Below are positions 25,875-33,999 of a stretch of DNA of 64,000 nucleotides, piece after piece. Under the pieces are notes generated by a model that was not told the origin of the DNA, did no database searches, and worked only from the letters and a program-made list of their open reading frames with translations. The stretch lies in the NCBI RefSeq assembly GCF_025947185.1, contig NZ_CP110001.1, positions 682,001 to 746,000 on the forward strand, read 5' to 3'. The stretch's first letter is position 1. Every line of letters begins with the position of its first letter. Source of the DNA: Flavobacterium sp. N2038. Lineage in GTDB: Bacteria > Bacteroidota > Bacteroidia > Flavobacteriales > Flavobacteriaceae. Made by a program: the position numbers and the translations under genes.

Positions 25875-27347
25875 ATGCTGAACAACTTTAAAATGTCAAT
25901 GCTTTCGCTTCGTACCAGGATTTTCCTGTCGATGATTGTATTGATTGTTGTAGCGTCTTTTTTATTGGCCTCAATTTCGATTATTCAGTTTAAAACGGAG
26001 GCCAAAGAATACCATCAGGAACGTTTAGAGCGAAAAGAAAACGCGGTAAAAGAGCACATCAATTATGTTCTTTCAACCACAACTTATCCGCTGAAAACCC
26101 AGAATCTGGATTTAATTTTCAAAGATAAAATCCACGAATTAGCGCAGATTCATAAGATTGAAATCAATATTTATAGTCTTGACGGGAAATTGTTGAAATC
26201 GTCAAAAGAATCTTTTGCAGTCGATAAAGCGCCGCCGCCAATTCCGGAATATATCTTAAAATTAGTTCGTTCTTCTATCGAAAAACGTTTTGTAGACATT
26301 AAAACCATTGATGGCGTTAAAAACAGATCTTCGTATAGTTTAATAAAAGATGAAAAATTCAAACCTCTCGGAATTTTAAATTTACCTTATTTAGAAGACG
26401 ATGGTTATTATGATAATGAGTTAAATACTTTTTTAATTCGTTTAAGTCAGGTCTATTCTTTTATGTTGATAGTGGCTTTTGCGTTGGCTTATTTTCTTTC
26501 GACATACATTACAAAATCACTAAAAACTATTTCTGAAAGACTGGAAGAAACCAATTTAGACCAGAAAAACGAGAAAATAGTTATTGAGGCAACCAGTAAA
26601 GAAGTTAATTTCCTTATTAAAGCTTATAACGGAATGGTGGATAAGCTGGAAACCAGTGCGATCAAACTTGCTCAAAGTGAACGTGAAGAAGCCTGGCGCG
26701 AAATGGCAAAGCAAGTAGCGCATGAGATCAAGAATCCGCTTACACCAATGCGATTAACGGTGCAGAGTTTTCAACGAAAGTTTGACCCGAACGATCCGGA
26801 AGTAAAGCAAAAAATGAACGATTACTCCGAAACTTTAATACAGCAAATCGATACCATGACAGCTGTAGCTTCAGCATTTTCGAATTTTGCTTCTATGCCG
26901 GCACAGCAAAATGAAACCTTAAACGTGGTTGCGGTTGTTGAACTTGCTCTAGACATTTTTAATGAAGATTATATTGTTTTTGAAAGTGACGAAGAGGAAA
27001 TTATTTCGAAAATGGACAGAACACAACTAATACGTGTGATTACTAATTTGGTTAAAAATGCGACTCAGGCAATTCCGGAAAGTCAATTTCAAAAATCTAT
27101 TCTGGTTACCGTAAAACGTAGAAATGATCACGTAGAAATAGCAGTAAAAGATAACGGAATTGGAATTCAGAAACAAGATATCGGCCGAATTTTTGAACCA
27201 AAATTTACTACCAAAACCAGCGGTATGGGGCTTGGACTAGGAATTATTAAAAACATTATCGAAAATTACAAAGGAACAATTACCTTTGAATCAACTTACG
27301 GAAAAGGAACCACATTTAGGGTTTCTTTACCTATCACCAACTCATAA
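25875..27347 (+). CDS. Membrane sensor histidine kinase
   Basis: A 490-residue kinase: transmembrane helix near 13-35, periplasmic sensor region (about 36-190), second helix near 195-212, HAMP linker, then the H-box with His 283 (QVAHEIKNPLTPMRL), N-box (RVITNLVKNATQAI) and G-boxes (DNGIGIQ, GMGLGLGIIKNII). The layout resembles NtrY-like kinases. No partner response regulator is adjacent. The enoyl-CoA hydratase gene follows 11 bp downstream, suggesting co-transcription. A later ATG (codon 7) is also possible. Confidence 0.92.
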   Translation: MLNNFKMSMLSLRTRIFLSMIVLIVVASFLLASISIIQFKTEAKEYHQERLERKENAVKEHINYVLSTTTYPLKTQNLDLIFKDKIHELAQIHKIEINIYSLDGKLLKSSKESFAVDKAPPPIPEYILKLVRSSIEKRFVDIKTIDGVKNRSSYSLIKDEKFKPLGILNLPYLEDDGYYDNELNTFLIRLSQVYSFMLIVAFALAYFLSTYITKSLKTISERLEETNLDQKNEKIVIEATSKEVNFLIKAYNGMVDKLETSAIKLAQSEREEAWREMAKQVAHEIKNPLTPMRLTVQSFQRKFDPNDPEVKQKMNDYSETLIQQIDTMTAVASAFSNFASMPAQQNETLNVVAVVELALDIFNEDYIVFESDEEEIISKMDRTQLIRVITNLVKNATQAIPESQFQKSILVTVKRRNDHVEIAVKDNGIGIQKQDIGRIFEPKFTTKTSGMGLGLGIIKNIIENYKGTITFESTYGKGTTFRVSLPITNS

Positions 27348-27358
27348 ATATTAGTGTC

Positions 27359-28141
27359 ATGAATTACGAAAATATTTTAATTTCTATTGAAGAGAAAATA
27401 GCTACTATTACGATCAACAGACCTGCAAAATTAAATGCTTTAAATAAAGAGACCATTAGTGATCTTAGTAAAGCAATCAAATTACTGGGTAAAAATGATG
27501 ACGTTCGTGTTATTATTTTAACAGGAAGCGGAGAAAAAGCATTTGTGGCTGGAGCTGATATTTCGGAGTTTGCTAATTATACCATAATTGAAGGCGCACA
27601 ATTAGCAGCAGAAGGACAGGAATCTTTGTTTGATTTTATTCAAAATCTTAAAAAACCGGTTATTGCAGCTGTCAATGGTTTTGCATTAGGCGGTGGATTA
27701 GAATTGGCAATGGCTTGTCATTTTAGAGTAGCTTCAGAAAATGCTAAAATGGGACTTCCGGAAGTAACTCTGGGATTAATTCCTGGTTATGGTGGAACAC
27801 AGCGTTTGCCTCAGTTAGTTGGTAAAGGCAAAGCAATGGAAATGATTATGACTGCAGCAATGATTTCTGCTGATGAAGCAAAACAATACGGATTGGTAAA
27901 TTATGTTGTTCCTCAAGCGGAACTTCTTGACTTTACAAACGGAATCGCTCAGAAAATTATAAAAAATGCTCCTTTTGCTATTGCAAAAGCTATAAAAGCG
28001 ATCAATGCCAATTTTGAAGATGGTAAAAACGGTTTTGATACTGAAATCAAATCATTTGGTAAATGTTTCGGCACTCAGGATTTTAAAGAAGGAACAACAG
28101 CCTTTTTAGAAAAACGAAAAGCAGAATTTACAGGAAAATAA
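27359..28141 (+). CDS. Enoyl-CoA hydratase/isomerase family protein
   Basis: A 260-residue crotonase-fold enzyme. The oxyanion-hole segment AFVAGADISEF, the AAVNGFALGGGLELAMACHF block and the catalytic-glutamate region LPEVTLGLIPGYGGTQRLP are intact, matching 3-hydroxybutyryl/enoyl-CoA hydratases. It hydrates trans-2-enoyl-CoA in fatty-acid or butyrate metabolism. Likely co-transcribed with the upstream kinase. Confidence 0.93.
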   Translation: MNYENILISIEEKIATITINRPAKLNALNKETISDLSKAIKLLGKNDDVRVIILTGSGEKAFVAGADISEFANYTIIEGAQLAAEGQESLFDFIQNLKKPVIAAVNGFALGGGLELAMACHFRVASENAKMGLPEVTLGLIPGYGGTQRLPQLVGKGKAMEMIMTAAMISADEAKQYGLVNYVVPQAELLDFTNGIAQKIIKNAPFAIAKAIKAINANFEDGKNGFDTEIKSFGKCFGTQDFKEGTTAFLEKRKAEFTGK

Positions 28142-28150
28142 TTTTTTTCT

Positions 28151-28257
28151 TAACCGCAAAGGCCGCTAAGATTTACGCAATCCCGATAGCTATCGGGAGC
28201 AAAGTTTTTAATTTTCATTGTGCCCTTTGCGAAAAAACTTTGCGACCTTTGCGGTTA
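28151..28257. repeat. Nested palindromes after the enoyl-CoA hydratase gene
   Basis: Outer 20-base arms at 28151-28170 and 28238-28257 (18 of 20 pairs, wording TAACCGCAAAGG) enclose a perfect 18-bp palindrome at 28181-28198 (TCCCGATAGCTATCGGGA). The following 28265-28320 holds further CTTAGAACC words of the same type as 39443-39608. Confidence 0.85.
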
Positions 28258-28324
28258 AAATAATAGACAAAGGTTGAAAAACCTTAGAACCTCAGCATCT
28301 TAGAACCTTAGCACCTTAAAAAAA

Positions 28325-28723
28325 ATGTACGAACCAATATTTGCCCTTTTTTGTGAACGAGTTAGAGAAAGTATCCAGGCAGGAACATTCGCAAAACTTA
28401 CTTTGGCAAAGACTATGGGGGACACAGAGATTAAAAATATCTATTTTAGATTGGTATTGAACGAAGATAATACTTATTCTATATCATTGACAACTCGCTA
28501 CAAAACCGAAGAAATTGAGAGTATTCATACTTTGGATGAAGCTCTATTGGTTTTAGGAACGTATATAAAGAATCCGTTTTTGACCGCTTTACTTTTCACG
28601 ACTGATAATGATCTTACTTTCAAAGTAAACAAAAAGAACGCAGGAAGTATTATCGAGCAGCCTCCAACGTTTAAAAATGCTTCACCAGTAATGCTGGAGA
28701 TGATAGAAAAAGGGATTGTTTAA
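28325..28723 (+). CDS. Conserved-looking protein of unknown function
   Basis: A 132-residue cytoplasmic protein that I do not recognise. It has helix-strand alternation (EPIFALFCERVRESIQAG, NIYFRLVLNEDNTYSISLTTRY), no signal peptide and no obvious catalytic motif. The gene lies 9 bp before the DinB-family gene on the same strand, so the two are probably one transcript. Confidence 0.75.
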   Translation: MYEPIFALFCERVRESIQAGTFAKLTLAKTMGDTEIKNIYFRLVLNEDNTYSISLTTRYKTEEIESIHTLDEALLVLGTYIKNPFLTALLFTTDNDLTFKVNKKNAGSIIEQPPTFKNASPVMLEMIEKGIV

Positions 28724-28732
28724 AAGTTAACT

Positions 28733-29218
28733 ATGAATGAACTTAAGGGAATATTATGGAGACAATTTGGAGCTGTTATAGATATGCTCGAAAGTTCAAT
28801 TTTAGTTTGCCCTGAAAGTTTTTGGAACCAAAAAGACTTTTGGTATTCCGCATATCATACTATTTTTTGGCTGGATTATTATTCCTCTACTGAACCCGAT
28901 GCATTTTCTCCACCTACACCATTTTCTTTATCCGAATTTGATCCAAAAGGAATTTTACCAGAAAGAATCTATCTAAAAGAAGAATTGCTTGAATACCTTG
29001 AGTATTCACGTAAAAAGGTTTATTATTTAATTGATGGATTAAACGAAGAAACTTCAAAAGAAAGATTCATTACCCAAAATAAAAATTACAATCGAATTGA
29101 GATGATTCTGTACAACATGAGGCATGTACAGCATCATGTTGGGCAGTTAAATTTATTGTTGAGACAAAATGTTGATACAGCAGGAAAATGGGTTTCACAA
29201 ACTGATAAAGAATATTGA
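28733..29218 (+). CDS. DinB-family (YfiT-like) metal-binding protein
   Basis: A 161-residue four-helix-bundle protein of the DinB superfamily. The potential metal-binding histidines lie in YHTIFWLDYY and RHVQHHVGQLNLLLRQ. The family includes thiol-dependent transferases using bacillithiol or mycothiol, which fits an organism that also encodes a bacilliredoxin, but the activity here is inferred. Confidence 0.82.
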   Translation: MNELKGILWRQFGAVIDMLESSILVCPESFWNQKDFWYSAYHTIFWLDYYSSTEPDAFSPPTPFSLSEFDPKGILPERIYLKEELLEYLEYSRKKVYYLIDGLNEETSKERFITQNKNYNRIEMILYNMRHVQHHVGQLNLLLRQNVDTAGKWVSQTDKEY

Positions 29219-29259
29219 TAATCTAAGAACCTTTTTCGTGTATCTTTTCGAAATAACCT

Positions 29260-29913
29260 CTAAACAAGCTTTACAAACAAATTTGAGGCAATTTTATTAG
29301 AAATAGATAATTCTCTTTCATTGACTTTAATTCTCACTGATAAATCGAAAGATTCTTTAGAAAGAAACTGGATTTTTGAGCCCAAAGCGATTTCCTGTTT
29401 ATCCAGATACTTCAAAAATTCAGATGAAGTATCTTTCACACCAACACAAACTCCGGTTTGACTCTCTTCTAATTCTGATAAAAGTTGTTTCTCAATTTTA
29501 ATGATACGGCCGTTTGCATCCGGAATTGGATCACCATGCGGATCTTCTGTAGGATTTCCAAGAAAATCATCCAAACGGTTAATCAATTGCTCCGATTTGA
29601 TGTGTTCTAACTGTTCTGCAATATCATGAACCTCATCCCAGCTGAAATTTAATTTTTCTACCAAAAAAACTTCCCATAAACGATGTTTTCTAACAATCAT
29701 TTTGGCGGCTAATTTTCCGTTTTCTGTTAAGGAAACACCTTGGTATTTTTTGTAATTCACTAAATCTTTTTCCGCCAGCTTTTTAAGCATATCAGTAACT
29801 GATGAAGCTTTGGTTTCCATCATTTCAGCAATTGCATTGGTACTCACTTCAGATTCTAAAGCAGCTGTTAAGTGATATATCGATTTTAAGTAGTTTTCTT
29901 CTGAAAAGGTCAT
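29260..29913 (-). CDS. mntR: DtxR/MntR-family metal-dependent regulator
   Basis: A 217-residue regulator: N-terminal winged helix (EENYLKSIYHLT, ASSVTDMLKKLAEKDLV), dimerisation and metal-binding helices (HRLWEVFLVEKL, EQLEHIKSEQLINRL, DDFLGNPTEDPHGDPIP) and a C-terminal FeoA/SH3-like domain. The ATG at 29913 matches family length. It is immediately downstream of the Nramp gene, and a DtxR-type palindrome precedes that transporter (31928-31945), which supports a manganese or iron sensor controlling its own operon. MntR versus an iron-responsive IdeR-like role cannot be decided from sequence. Confidence 0.88.
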   Translation of the reverse strand: MTFSEENYLKSIYHLTAALESEVSTNAIAEMMETKASSVTDMLKKLAEKDLVNYKKYQGVSLTENGKLAAKMIVRKHRLWEVFLVEKLNFSWDEVHDIAEQLEHIKSEQLINRLDDFLGNPTEDPHGDPIPDANGRIIKIEKQLLSELEESQTGVCVGVKDTSSEFLKYLDKQEIALGSKIQFLSKESFDLSVRIKVNERELSISNKIASNLFVKLV

Positions 29914-29939
29914 TTTTTTCTTTTTGAGGTTCAAAGAGG

Positions 29940-29997
29940 CAAAGGCTCAGAGGTTCAGAGTTTAAAATCTTTGTTCCTTTGAACCTCTGAGCCTTTG
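29940..29997. repeat. Inverted repeat between mntH and mntR
   Basis: Perfect 18-base arms (29940-29957, 29980-29997) in the gap between the transporter stop and the regulator start, made of the words GAGGTTCA and AAAGGCTCAG. Confidence 0.85.
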
Positions 29998-30000
29998 TTA

Positions 30001-31872
30001 CTATTTCTTAACAATCAACAAAGGTATCGAAATTTTATGTCTCAATTTATCTACAGTTGTACCAAAAAGGATGTCTTTTAAACCAGTATGGCCGTGGGTT
30101 CCCATAACTAAAATATCAAAATTACCGGCATTGATAATTTTCGGTATTGTTGTATTGGGTTTTCCAAAACCAAGCTCAGTTTCTATTTTAAATCCTTTTT
30201 TAGTTAACATATCCTGATATTCTAAAAGCAATTTCTCGTCTATTGTGGTTTCGTGATCGTGGGTTTCAGTGCCATACATTAAAGCACCAACCGTTTCAAC
30301 AATATGAATTAAGGTATACTGTGTTTCCATTCCGCCTAATTCAAAGGCATGGTTAAGTGCTGCCTCGTCTGCATTGGAAAAATCAACTGAAATAGCAATG
30401 TTTTTGACGGTCTGACTTGCTTTTGCAGTAAACTGAAGGTTTAAATTGTGTGGTGAATGATTGGTTATTTTCGATTTGGCTTTTGTTACAAAAGGTTTAA
30501 AAACAATATACAGCAATAACGCTAAGAATCCAAAAGCCAGTGGCACGACGGTAAGCCAAATTACGATTGGATTATTTGAAGTTTCAAGCCATGAAGTGAT
30601 TTCATCATAAACTAATTTTGCATTAAGCGACACAATGATTAGGGCAATTATCCAGGAAATGACCTGCGTGGTGGTCGTAATGTGAAAACCTTTCATTTTT
30701 GATTTGTCGCTCACAAAATGTATAAGCGGAATAATGGCAAAACCTAGTTGCAGACTTAGTATTACCTGACTTAAGATTAGTAATTTTCCGGTTACGTTTT
30801 CGCCATAAATATAAATTACGATTAAGGCAGGTACAATGGCGATTAAACGGGTTATAATACGACGTACCCAAGGCTGAATGCGTAAATGTAAATAACCTTC
30901 CATAACAATTTGTCCTGCAAGTGTTCCGGTTACGGTTGAACTTTGTCCCGCAGCGATTAAGGCAACGGCAAAAAGAATTGGCGCCCATTTGGTTCCTAAT
31001 AAAGGCTCAAGAAACTGATGTGCATCCTGAATTTCGGCTACTTCAAACATTCCGTTTTTATGAAAAGTTGCGGCGGCAAGAATCAGAATTGCTGCATTTA
31101 CGAAAAAAGCTAGATTTAAAGCGATTGTAGAATCGATGAGGTTATATTTTAATGCTTGTTTGATTCCGGCCGGACTTCTGTCAAATTTTCTGGTTTGAAC
31201 CAATGAAGAATGTAAGTAAAGGTTGTGTGGCATTACTGTTGCCCCAATAATTCCGATTGCAATATACAAAGCAGCAGAATTTGGAATAGAGGGAACAAGT
31301 CCAGCAATTATTTTAGAAACTTCGGGTTCAGCAAAGATCATTTCAAAAATGAAAGAAAAACCAATAATGGCAACCAGAGCTATAATGAAGGCCTCCATTT
31401 TACGGATTCCTTTATTGATCAGAAATAATAATAGAAAGGTGTCTAAAACCGTAATCAGAACGCCTTCAAGCAACGGAATTCCAAAAAGAAGATTGATTCC
31501 GATAGCCATTCCAAGTACTTCTGCTAAATCGCATGCAGCAATGGCAATTTCGGCCAAAAAGTATAAAATGTAATTAATATATTTTGAATAGGTTTCTCTT
31601 GAAGCCTGAGCGAGGTCGCGTTGTGTGACAATTCCCAATCGGGCACTTAAACTTTGCAGAAGTAAAGCCATCAGATTACTCATTAACAAAACCCAGACTA
31701 ATGTATAACCAAATTGGCTACCGCCGGCAATATCTGTTGCCCAGTTTCCGGGGTCCATATATCCTACACTTACTAAGTATGCCGGACCCAAAAAGGCTAA
31801 AATTTTTCTAAATCCTGTTTTTTTATGCTCTGTGGCTACCGATTGGTTTACCTCTTCTAAAGATTTGGTCAT
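30001..31872 (-). CDS. mntH: Nramp-type Mn(II)/Fe(II) transporter fused to a UspA domain
   Basis: A 623-residue fusion. Residues 1-470 are a complete Nramp transporter with the metal-site motifs DPGN (40-43) and MPHN (214-217) and about eleven membrane helices. Residues 485-623 form a universal stress protein domain starting KNIAISVDFSNADEAAL and ending with the ATP-binding motif GTHGHTGLKDILFGTTVDKL. The UspA domain would face the cytoplasm and may couple uptake to energy state. It leads an operon with the MntR-type regulator; promoter at 31892-31921. Confidence 0.95.
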   Translation of the reverse strand: MTKSLEEVNQSVATEHKKTGFRKILAFLGPAYLVSVGYMDPGNWATDIAGGSQFGYTLVWVLLMSNLMALLLQSLSARLGIVTQRDLAQASRETYSKYINYILYFLAEIAIAACDLAEVLGMAIGINLLFGIPLLEGVLITVLDTFLLLFLINKGIRKMEAFIIALVAIIGFSFIFEMIFAEPEVSKIIAGLVPSIPNSAALYIAIGIIGATVMPHNLYLHSSLVQTRKFDRSPAGIKQALKYNLIDSTIALNLAFFVNAAILILAAATFHKNGMFEVAEIQDAHQFLEPLLGTKWAPILFAVALIAAGQSSTVTGTLAGQIVMEGYLHLRIQPWVRRIITRLIAIVPALIVIYIYGENVTGKLLILSQVILSLQLGFAIIPLIHFVSDKSKMKGFHITTTTQVISWIIALIIVSLNAKLVYDEITSWLETSNNPIVIWLTVVPLAFGFLALLLYIVFKPFVTKAKSKITNHSPHNLNLQFTAKASQTVKNIAISVDFSNADEAALNHAFELGGMETQYTLIHIVETVGALMYGTETHDHETTIDEKLLLEYQDMLTKKGFKIETELGFGKPNTTIPKIINAGNFDILVMGTHGHTGLKDILFGTTVDKLRHKISIPLLIVKK

Positions 31873-31891
31873 TGCTAAAATATTGATTTTC

Positions 31892-31921
31892 CAAATATAT
31901 AGAAAAATTATATTCGCTCAA
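31892..31921 (-). promoter_or_regulatory. Promoter of the mntH-mntR operon
   Basis: Minus-strand TTG (31919-31921), 19-bp spacer and TATATTTG (31892-31899) match the Bacteroidota consensus. The -7 box ends 20 bp before the mntH ATG. Confidence 0.75.
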
Positions 31922-31927
31922 CAATAT

Positions 31928-31945
31928 TTTTAGACAAGCCTAAAA
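31928..31945. promoter_or_regulatory. DtxR/MntR-type operator palindrome
   Basis: TTTTAGACAAGCCTAAAA pairs at 7 of 9 positions and resembles the DtxR-family consensus (TTAGGTTAGCCTAA). It lies 6 bp upstream of the mntH -33 element. It is not followed by a T-tract, which argues against it being the terminator of the neighbouring Fur-family gene. Confidence 0.6.
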
Positions 31946-31946
31946 C

Positions 31947-32339
31947 TTAAATATTAGAATTTAAACAATTCGGGCATAAACCAGATAAAGTAAAATTGAT
32001 CTCTTTTACTTTGTAATTATGCGGCATAATATAACTTGGTTTTACATTCTCAAGACAGGTAATCTCATGACAGTTTTCACAACTAAAATGAGCATGATTA
32101 TGTATGTGCACACGTTGATGTGCATGATTGCATTTTGCATATTTTACCGTGCCGTCAAGGTTAGATATTTTGTGTATGATATCATCGTTTAATAAACGGT
32201 CAAGGATTCTGTAAATGGTAACGCGGTCACACAAATCGTTTATTTGTTTTTGAATTTCGGCATGAGAAAGGGCAGTCTTAGATTTCTCAAAAATCTCTAA
32301 AACGGCTGTCTTTGCTGCGGTGTTGCGTGCTATTTTCAT
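31947..32339 (-). CDS. Fur-family metal regulator (Zur-like)
   Basis: A 130-residue Fur-superfamily repressor: winged helix (SHAEIQKQINDLCDRVTIYRIL), the His-rich regulatory-metal segment around HAHQRVHIHNHAHF and two zinc-structural pairs, CENC and CPNC. It is transcribed divergently from a MerC-domain gene, and the shared 93-bp gap carries two near-perfect GCAACA/TGTTGC palindromes on the promoter, the expected layout for an autoregulated zinc or iron repressor. Zur-like is a guess from the palindrome type and the context. Confidence 0.85.
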   Translation of the reverse strand: MKIARNTAAKTAVLEIFEKSKTALSHAEIQKQINDLCDRVTIYRILDRLLNDDIIHKISNLDGTVKYAKCNHAHQRVHIHNHAHFSCENCHEITCLENVKPSYIMPHNYKVKEINFTLSGLCPNCLNSNI

Positions 32340-32361
32340 TTTTATAAATTAAAAAAATTAA

Positions 32362-32376
32362 CGCAACATTGTTGCG
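32362..32376. promoter_or_regulatory. Fur-family operator 1
   Basis: CGCAACATTGTTGCG is a perfect 7-1-7 palindrome that covers the -33 TTG (32372-32374) of the merC promoter. Confidence 0.7.
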
Positions 32377-32400
32377 ATTTTGTTTTTATGTGTATATTTG
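32372..32400 (+). promoter_or_regulatory. Promoter of the merC-reductase genes
   Basis: TTG (32372-32374), 18-bp spacer, TATATTTG (32393-32400): a full Bacteroidota promoter 32 bp upstream of the merC start, flanked and overlapped by two operator palindromes. Confidence 0.8.
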
Positions 32401-32413
32401 CAACAATATTGCA
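32399..32413. promoter_or_regulatory. Fur-family operator 2
   Basis: TGCAACAATATTGCA pairs at 6 of 7 positions, overlaps the end of the -7 box and the likely transcription start, and is centred 37 bp from operator 1. Confidence 0.65.
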
Positions 32414-32432
32414 TTAAACAAATGTACAGAAA

Positions 32433-32786
32433 ATGAAGAAAACCACGACATCTTTTTACGATATTTTAGGAGTTTCAAGTGCTACCATTTGTTTGGTTCA
32501 TTGTTTGATTTTTCCACTCTTAACAATTCTTCCTTTAGGGATAAGTCATAACCCGGTAATAGATTTACTTTTTGCTTTAATTGGGTTATTTGCAGTTATC
32601 AAAATTATAAAAAAATCGTCTCTTTTAATCTCCTCTATTTTGATTGTTTCAATGAGTTTGATTTGGATTAGTGTCCTGAGTGATCTTTTTTTTGAGATCC
32701 ATCTGGACTTAATTTATTTTGGAGGAACAGGAATGATCATTGGCCATTTGATGAATTACAAGATACACAAAAAGCAGCATCATTAA
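32433..32786 (+). CDS. MerC-domain membrane protein
   Basis: A 117-residue inner-membrane protein with four hydrophobic segments and the MerC signature around SSATICLVHCLIFPLL (Cys pair in CLVHC). MerC proteins were described as mercuric-ion transporters; in Bacteroidota they commonly sit beside Fur-family regulators with no mercury operon, suggesting a zinc or other metal role. Controlled from the operator-covered promoter at 32372-32400; the flavin reductase gene follows 11 bp downstream. Confidence 0.87.
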   Translation: MKKTTTSFYDILGVSSATICLVHCLIFPLLTILPLGISHNPVIDLLFALIGLFAVIKIIKKSSLLISSILIVSMSLIWISVLSDLFFEIHLDLIYFGGTGMIIGHLMNYKIHKKQHH

Positions 32787-32797
32787 AATAGATTATT

Positions 32798-33703
32798 ATG
32801 AATAAAAGCAATTTCGAAGTGATTATCATTGGGGGCAGCTATAGTGGATTGTCTGCTGCAATGAGTTTAGGACGCTCTTTGCGTCAGGTTTTAGTTATCG
32901 ACAGCGGTTTGCCATGTAACAGACAAACGCCTTATTCCCATAATTTTATAACACAAGATGGTGAAAAGCCTGCCACTATTTCGGCGAAAGCCAAACTTCA
33001 GGTTGATCTTTACAAAACTGTTGAATTTTATAAGGGACTTGCAGTAAAAGCTGTTAAAGTCGAAAATGGTTTTGAAGTCACTACAGCATCAGGAGATGTT
33101 TTTACTTCAAGAAAATTACTATTCGCAACCGGAGTTAAAGATTTGTTTCCAGAGATTCATGGATTTGCAGATTGCTGGGGTATTTCAGTTTTACACTGCC
33201 CATATTGTCATGGCTATGAAGTGAAAAATGAGAAAACGGCCATTATTGCAAACGGAGAAATGGGATTTGAATATGCAAAACTAATTTCAAATTGGACTAA
33301 AGATTTGAGATTATGTACCAATGGAAAGTCGGAGTTGACTTTGGAACAAATTCAAATCCTTAAAAAGCACGATGTTTCAATTTTTGAAGATAAAATTGAT
33401 TCGTTTGAACATAGTGACGGATATATTTTGAATATTGTTTTTGGAAACAATGAAAAGATTGAAGTGAAAGCCGTTTATGCAAAACCTCCTCTAGAGCAAC
33501 ATTGTCCATTACCCGAAATTTTGGGTTGTGAATTCAACGAACAAGGGTTGCTTAAAACTGATTTTATGCAAAAGACAAATATTTCGGGTGTCTATGCCAG
33601 CGGAGACTGTAGTACTCAAATGCGATCTGTGGCTTTGGCTGTTTCTTCGGGATCTTTTGTAGGAGCTGTTATTAATAAAGAACTTATTGACGAGGATTTT
33701 TGA
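32798..33703 (+). CDS. Thioredoxin-reductase-like FAD/NAD(P) oxidoreductase
   Basis: A 301-residue two-dinucleotide-fold flavoprotein: FAD motif IIGGSYSGLSAAMSLGRS at the N-terminus, redox pair CPYC (Cys 134, Cys 137), and the C-terminal FAD segment GVYASGDCSTQMRSVALAV. It resembles the single-domain TrxR-like branch that includes fungal gliotoxin-type dithiol oxidases and bacilliredoxin reductases. Probably co-transcribed with the MerC gene. The physiological disulfide partner is unknown. Confidence 0.87.
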   Translation: MNKSNFEVIIIGGSYSGLSAAMSLGRSLRQVLVIDSGLPCNRQTPYSHNFITQDGEKPATISAKAKLQVDLYKTVEFYKGLAVKAVKVENGFEVTTASGDVFTSRKLLFATGVKDLFPEIHGFADCWGISVLHCPYCHGYEVKNEKTAIIANGEMGFEYAKLISNWTKDLRLCTNGKSELTLEQIQILKKHDVSIFEDKIDSFEHSDGYILNIVFGNNEKIEVKAVYAKPPLEQHCPLPEILGCEFNEQGLLKTDFMQKTNISGVYASGDCSTQMRSVALAVSSGSFVGAVINKELIDEDF

Positions 33704-33787
33704 TGATGTAAACCTGTCGGGTTTTATTGAAGCGATATATTGCCCCTGGCTCGGGTAGGGGAAACAAGATTTGAATAGGAAAGGTTT

Positions 33788-33808
33788 AAGTCAAAAAGCG
33801 TTTGACTT
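33788..33808. repeat. Short hairpin between the oxidoreductase and TonB receptor genes
   Basis: Perfect 8-base arms AAGTCAAA/TTTGACTT with a 5-base loop, in an otherwise empty 296-bp gap. No T-tract follows, so terminator activity is uncertain. Confidence 0.4.
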
Positions 33809-33970
33809 TCATTAATACACGTAGATGTATGTGAAATCTAGCTTTTCTTTTTATTCTTTTTAAGAGGAACTAGATGATGTGTTTCTGTGCGTTTAAACAT
33901 TTTTAACGTATTGAAATTGAATTGTTTTAAAATATCTCTTTAAGAATAATTATTTATCAAATTTAATTTT

Positions 33971-33978
33971 TAGTTTTG
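33971..33978 (+). promoter_or_regulatory. -7 promoter element of the TonB receptor gene
   Basis: TAGTTTTG fits TAnnTTTG, 21 bp before the ATG at 34000. It overlaps an in-frame TTG codon at 33976 that would otherwise look like a start. Confidence 0.6.
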
Positions 33979-33999
33979 TCTAAAAATTATTTTAACAAA

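Noticed and set aside
28181..28198. TCCCGATAGCTATCGGGA as a regulator operator
   Set aside because: It is nested inside a larger inverted repeat after a stop codon and reads like an interspersed repeat element rather than a promoter-linked site.
33976..33999. Extension of the TonB receptor to a TTG start
   Set aside because: The TTG is part of the TAGTTTTG promoter box, and the ATG at 34000 gives a standard signal peptide.
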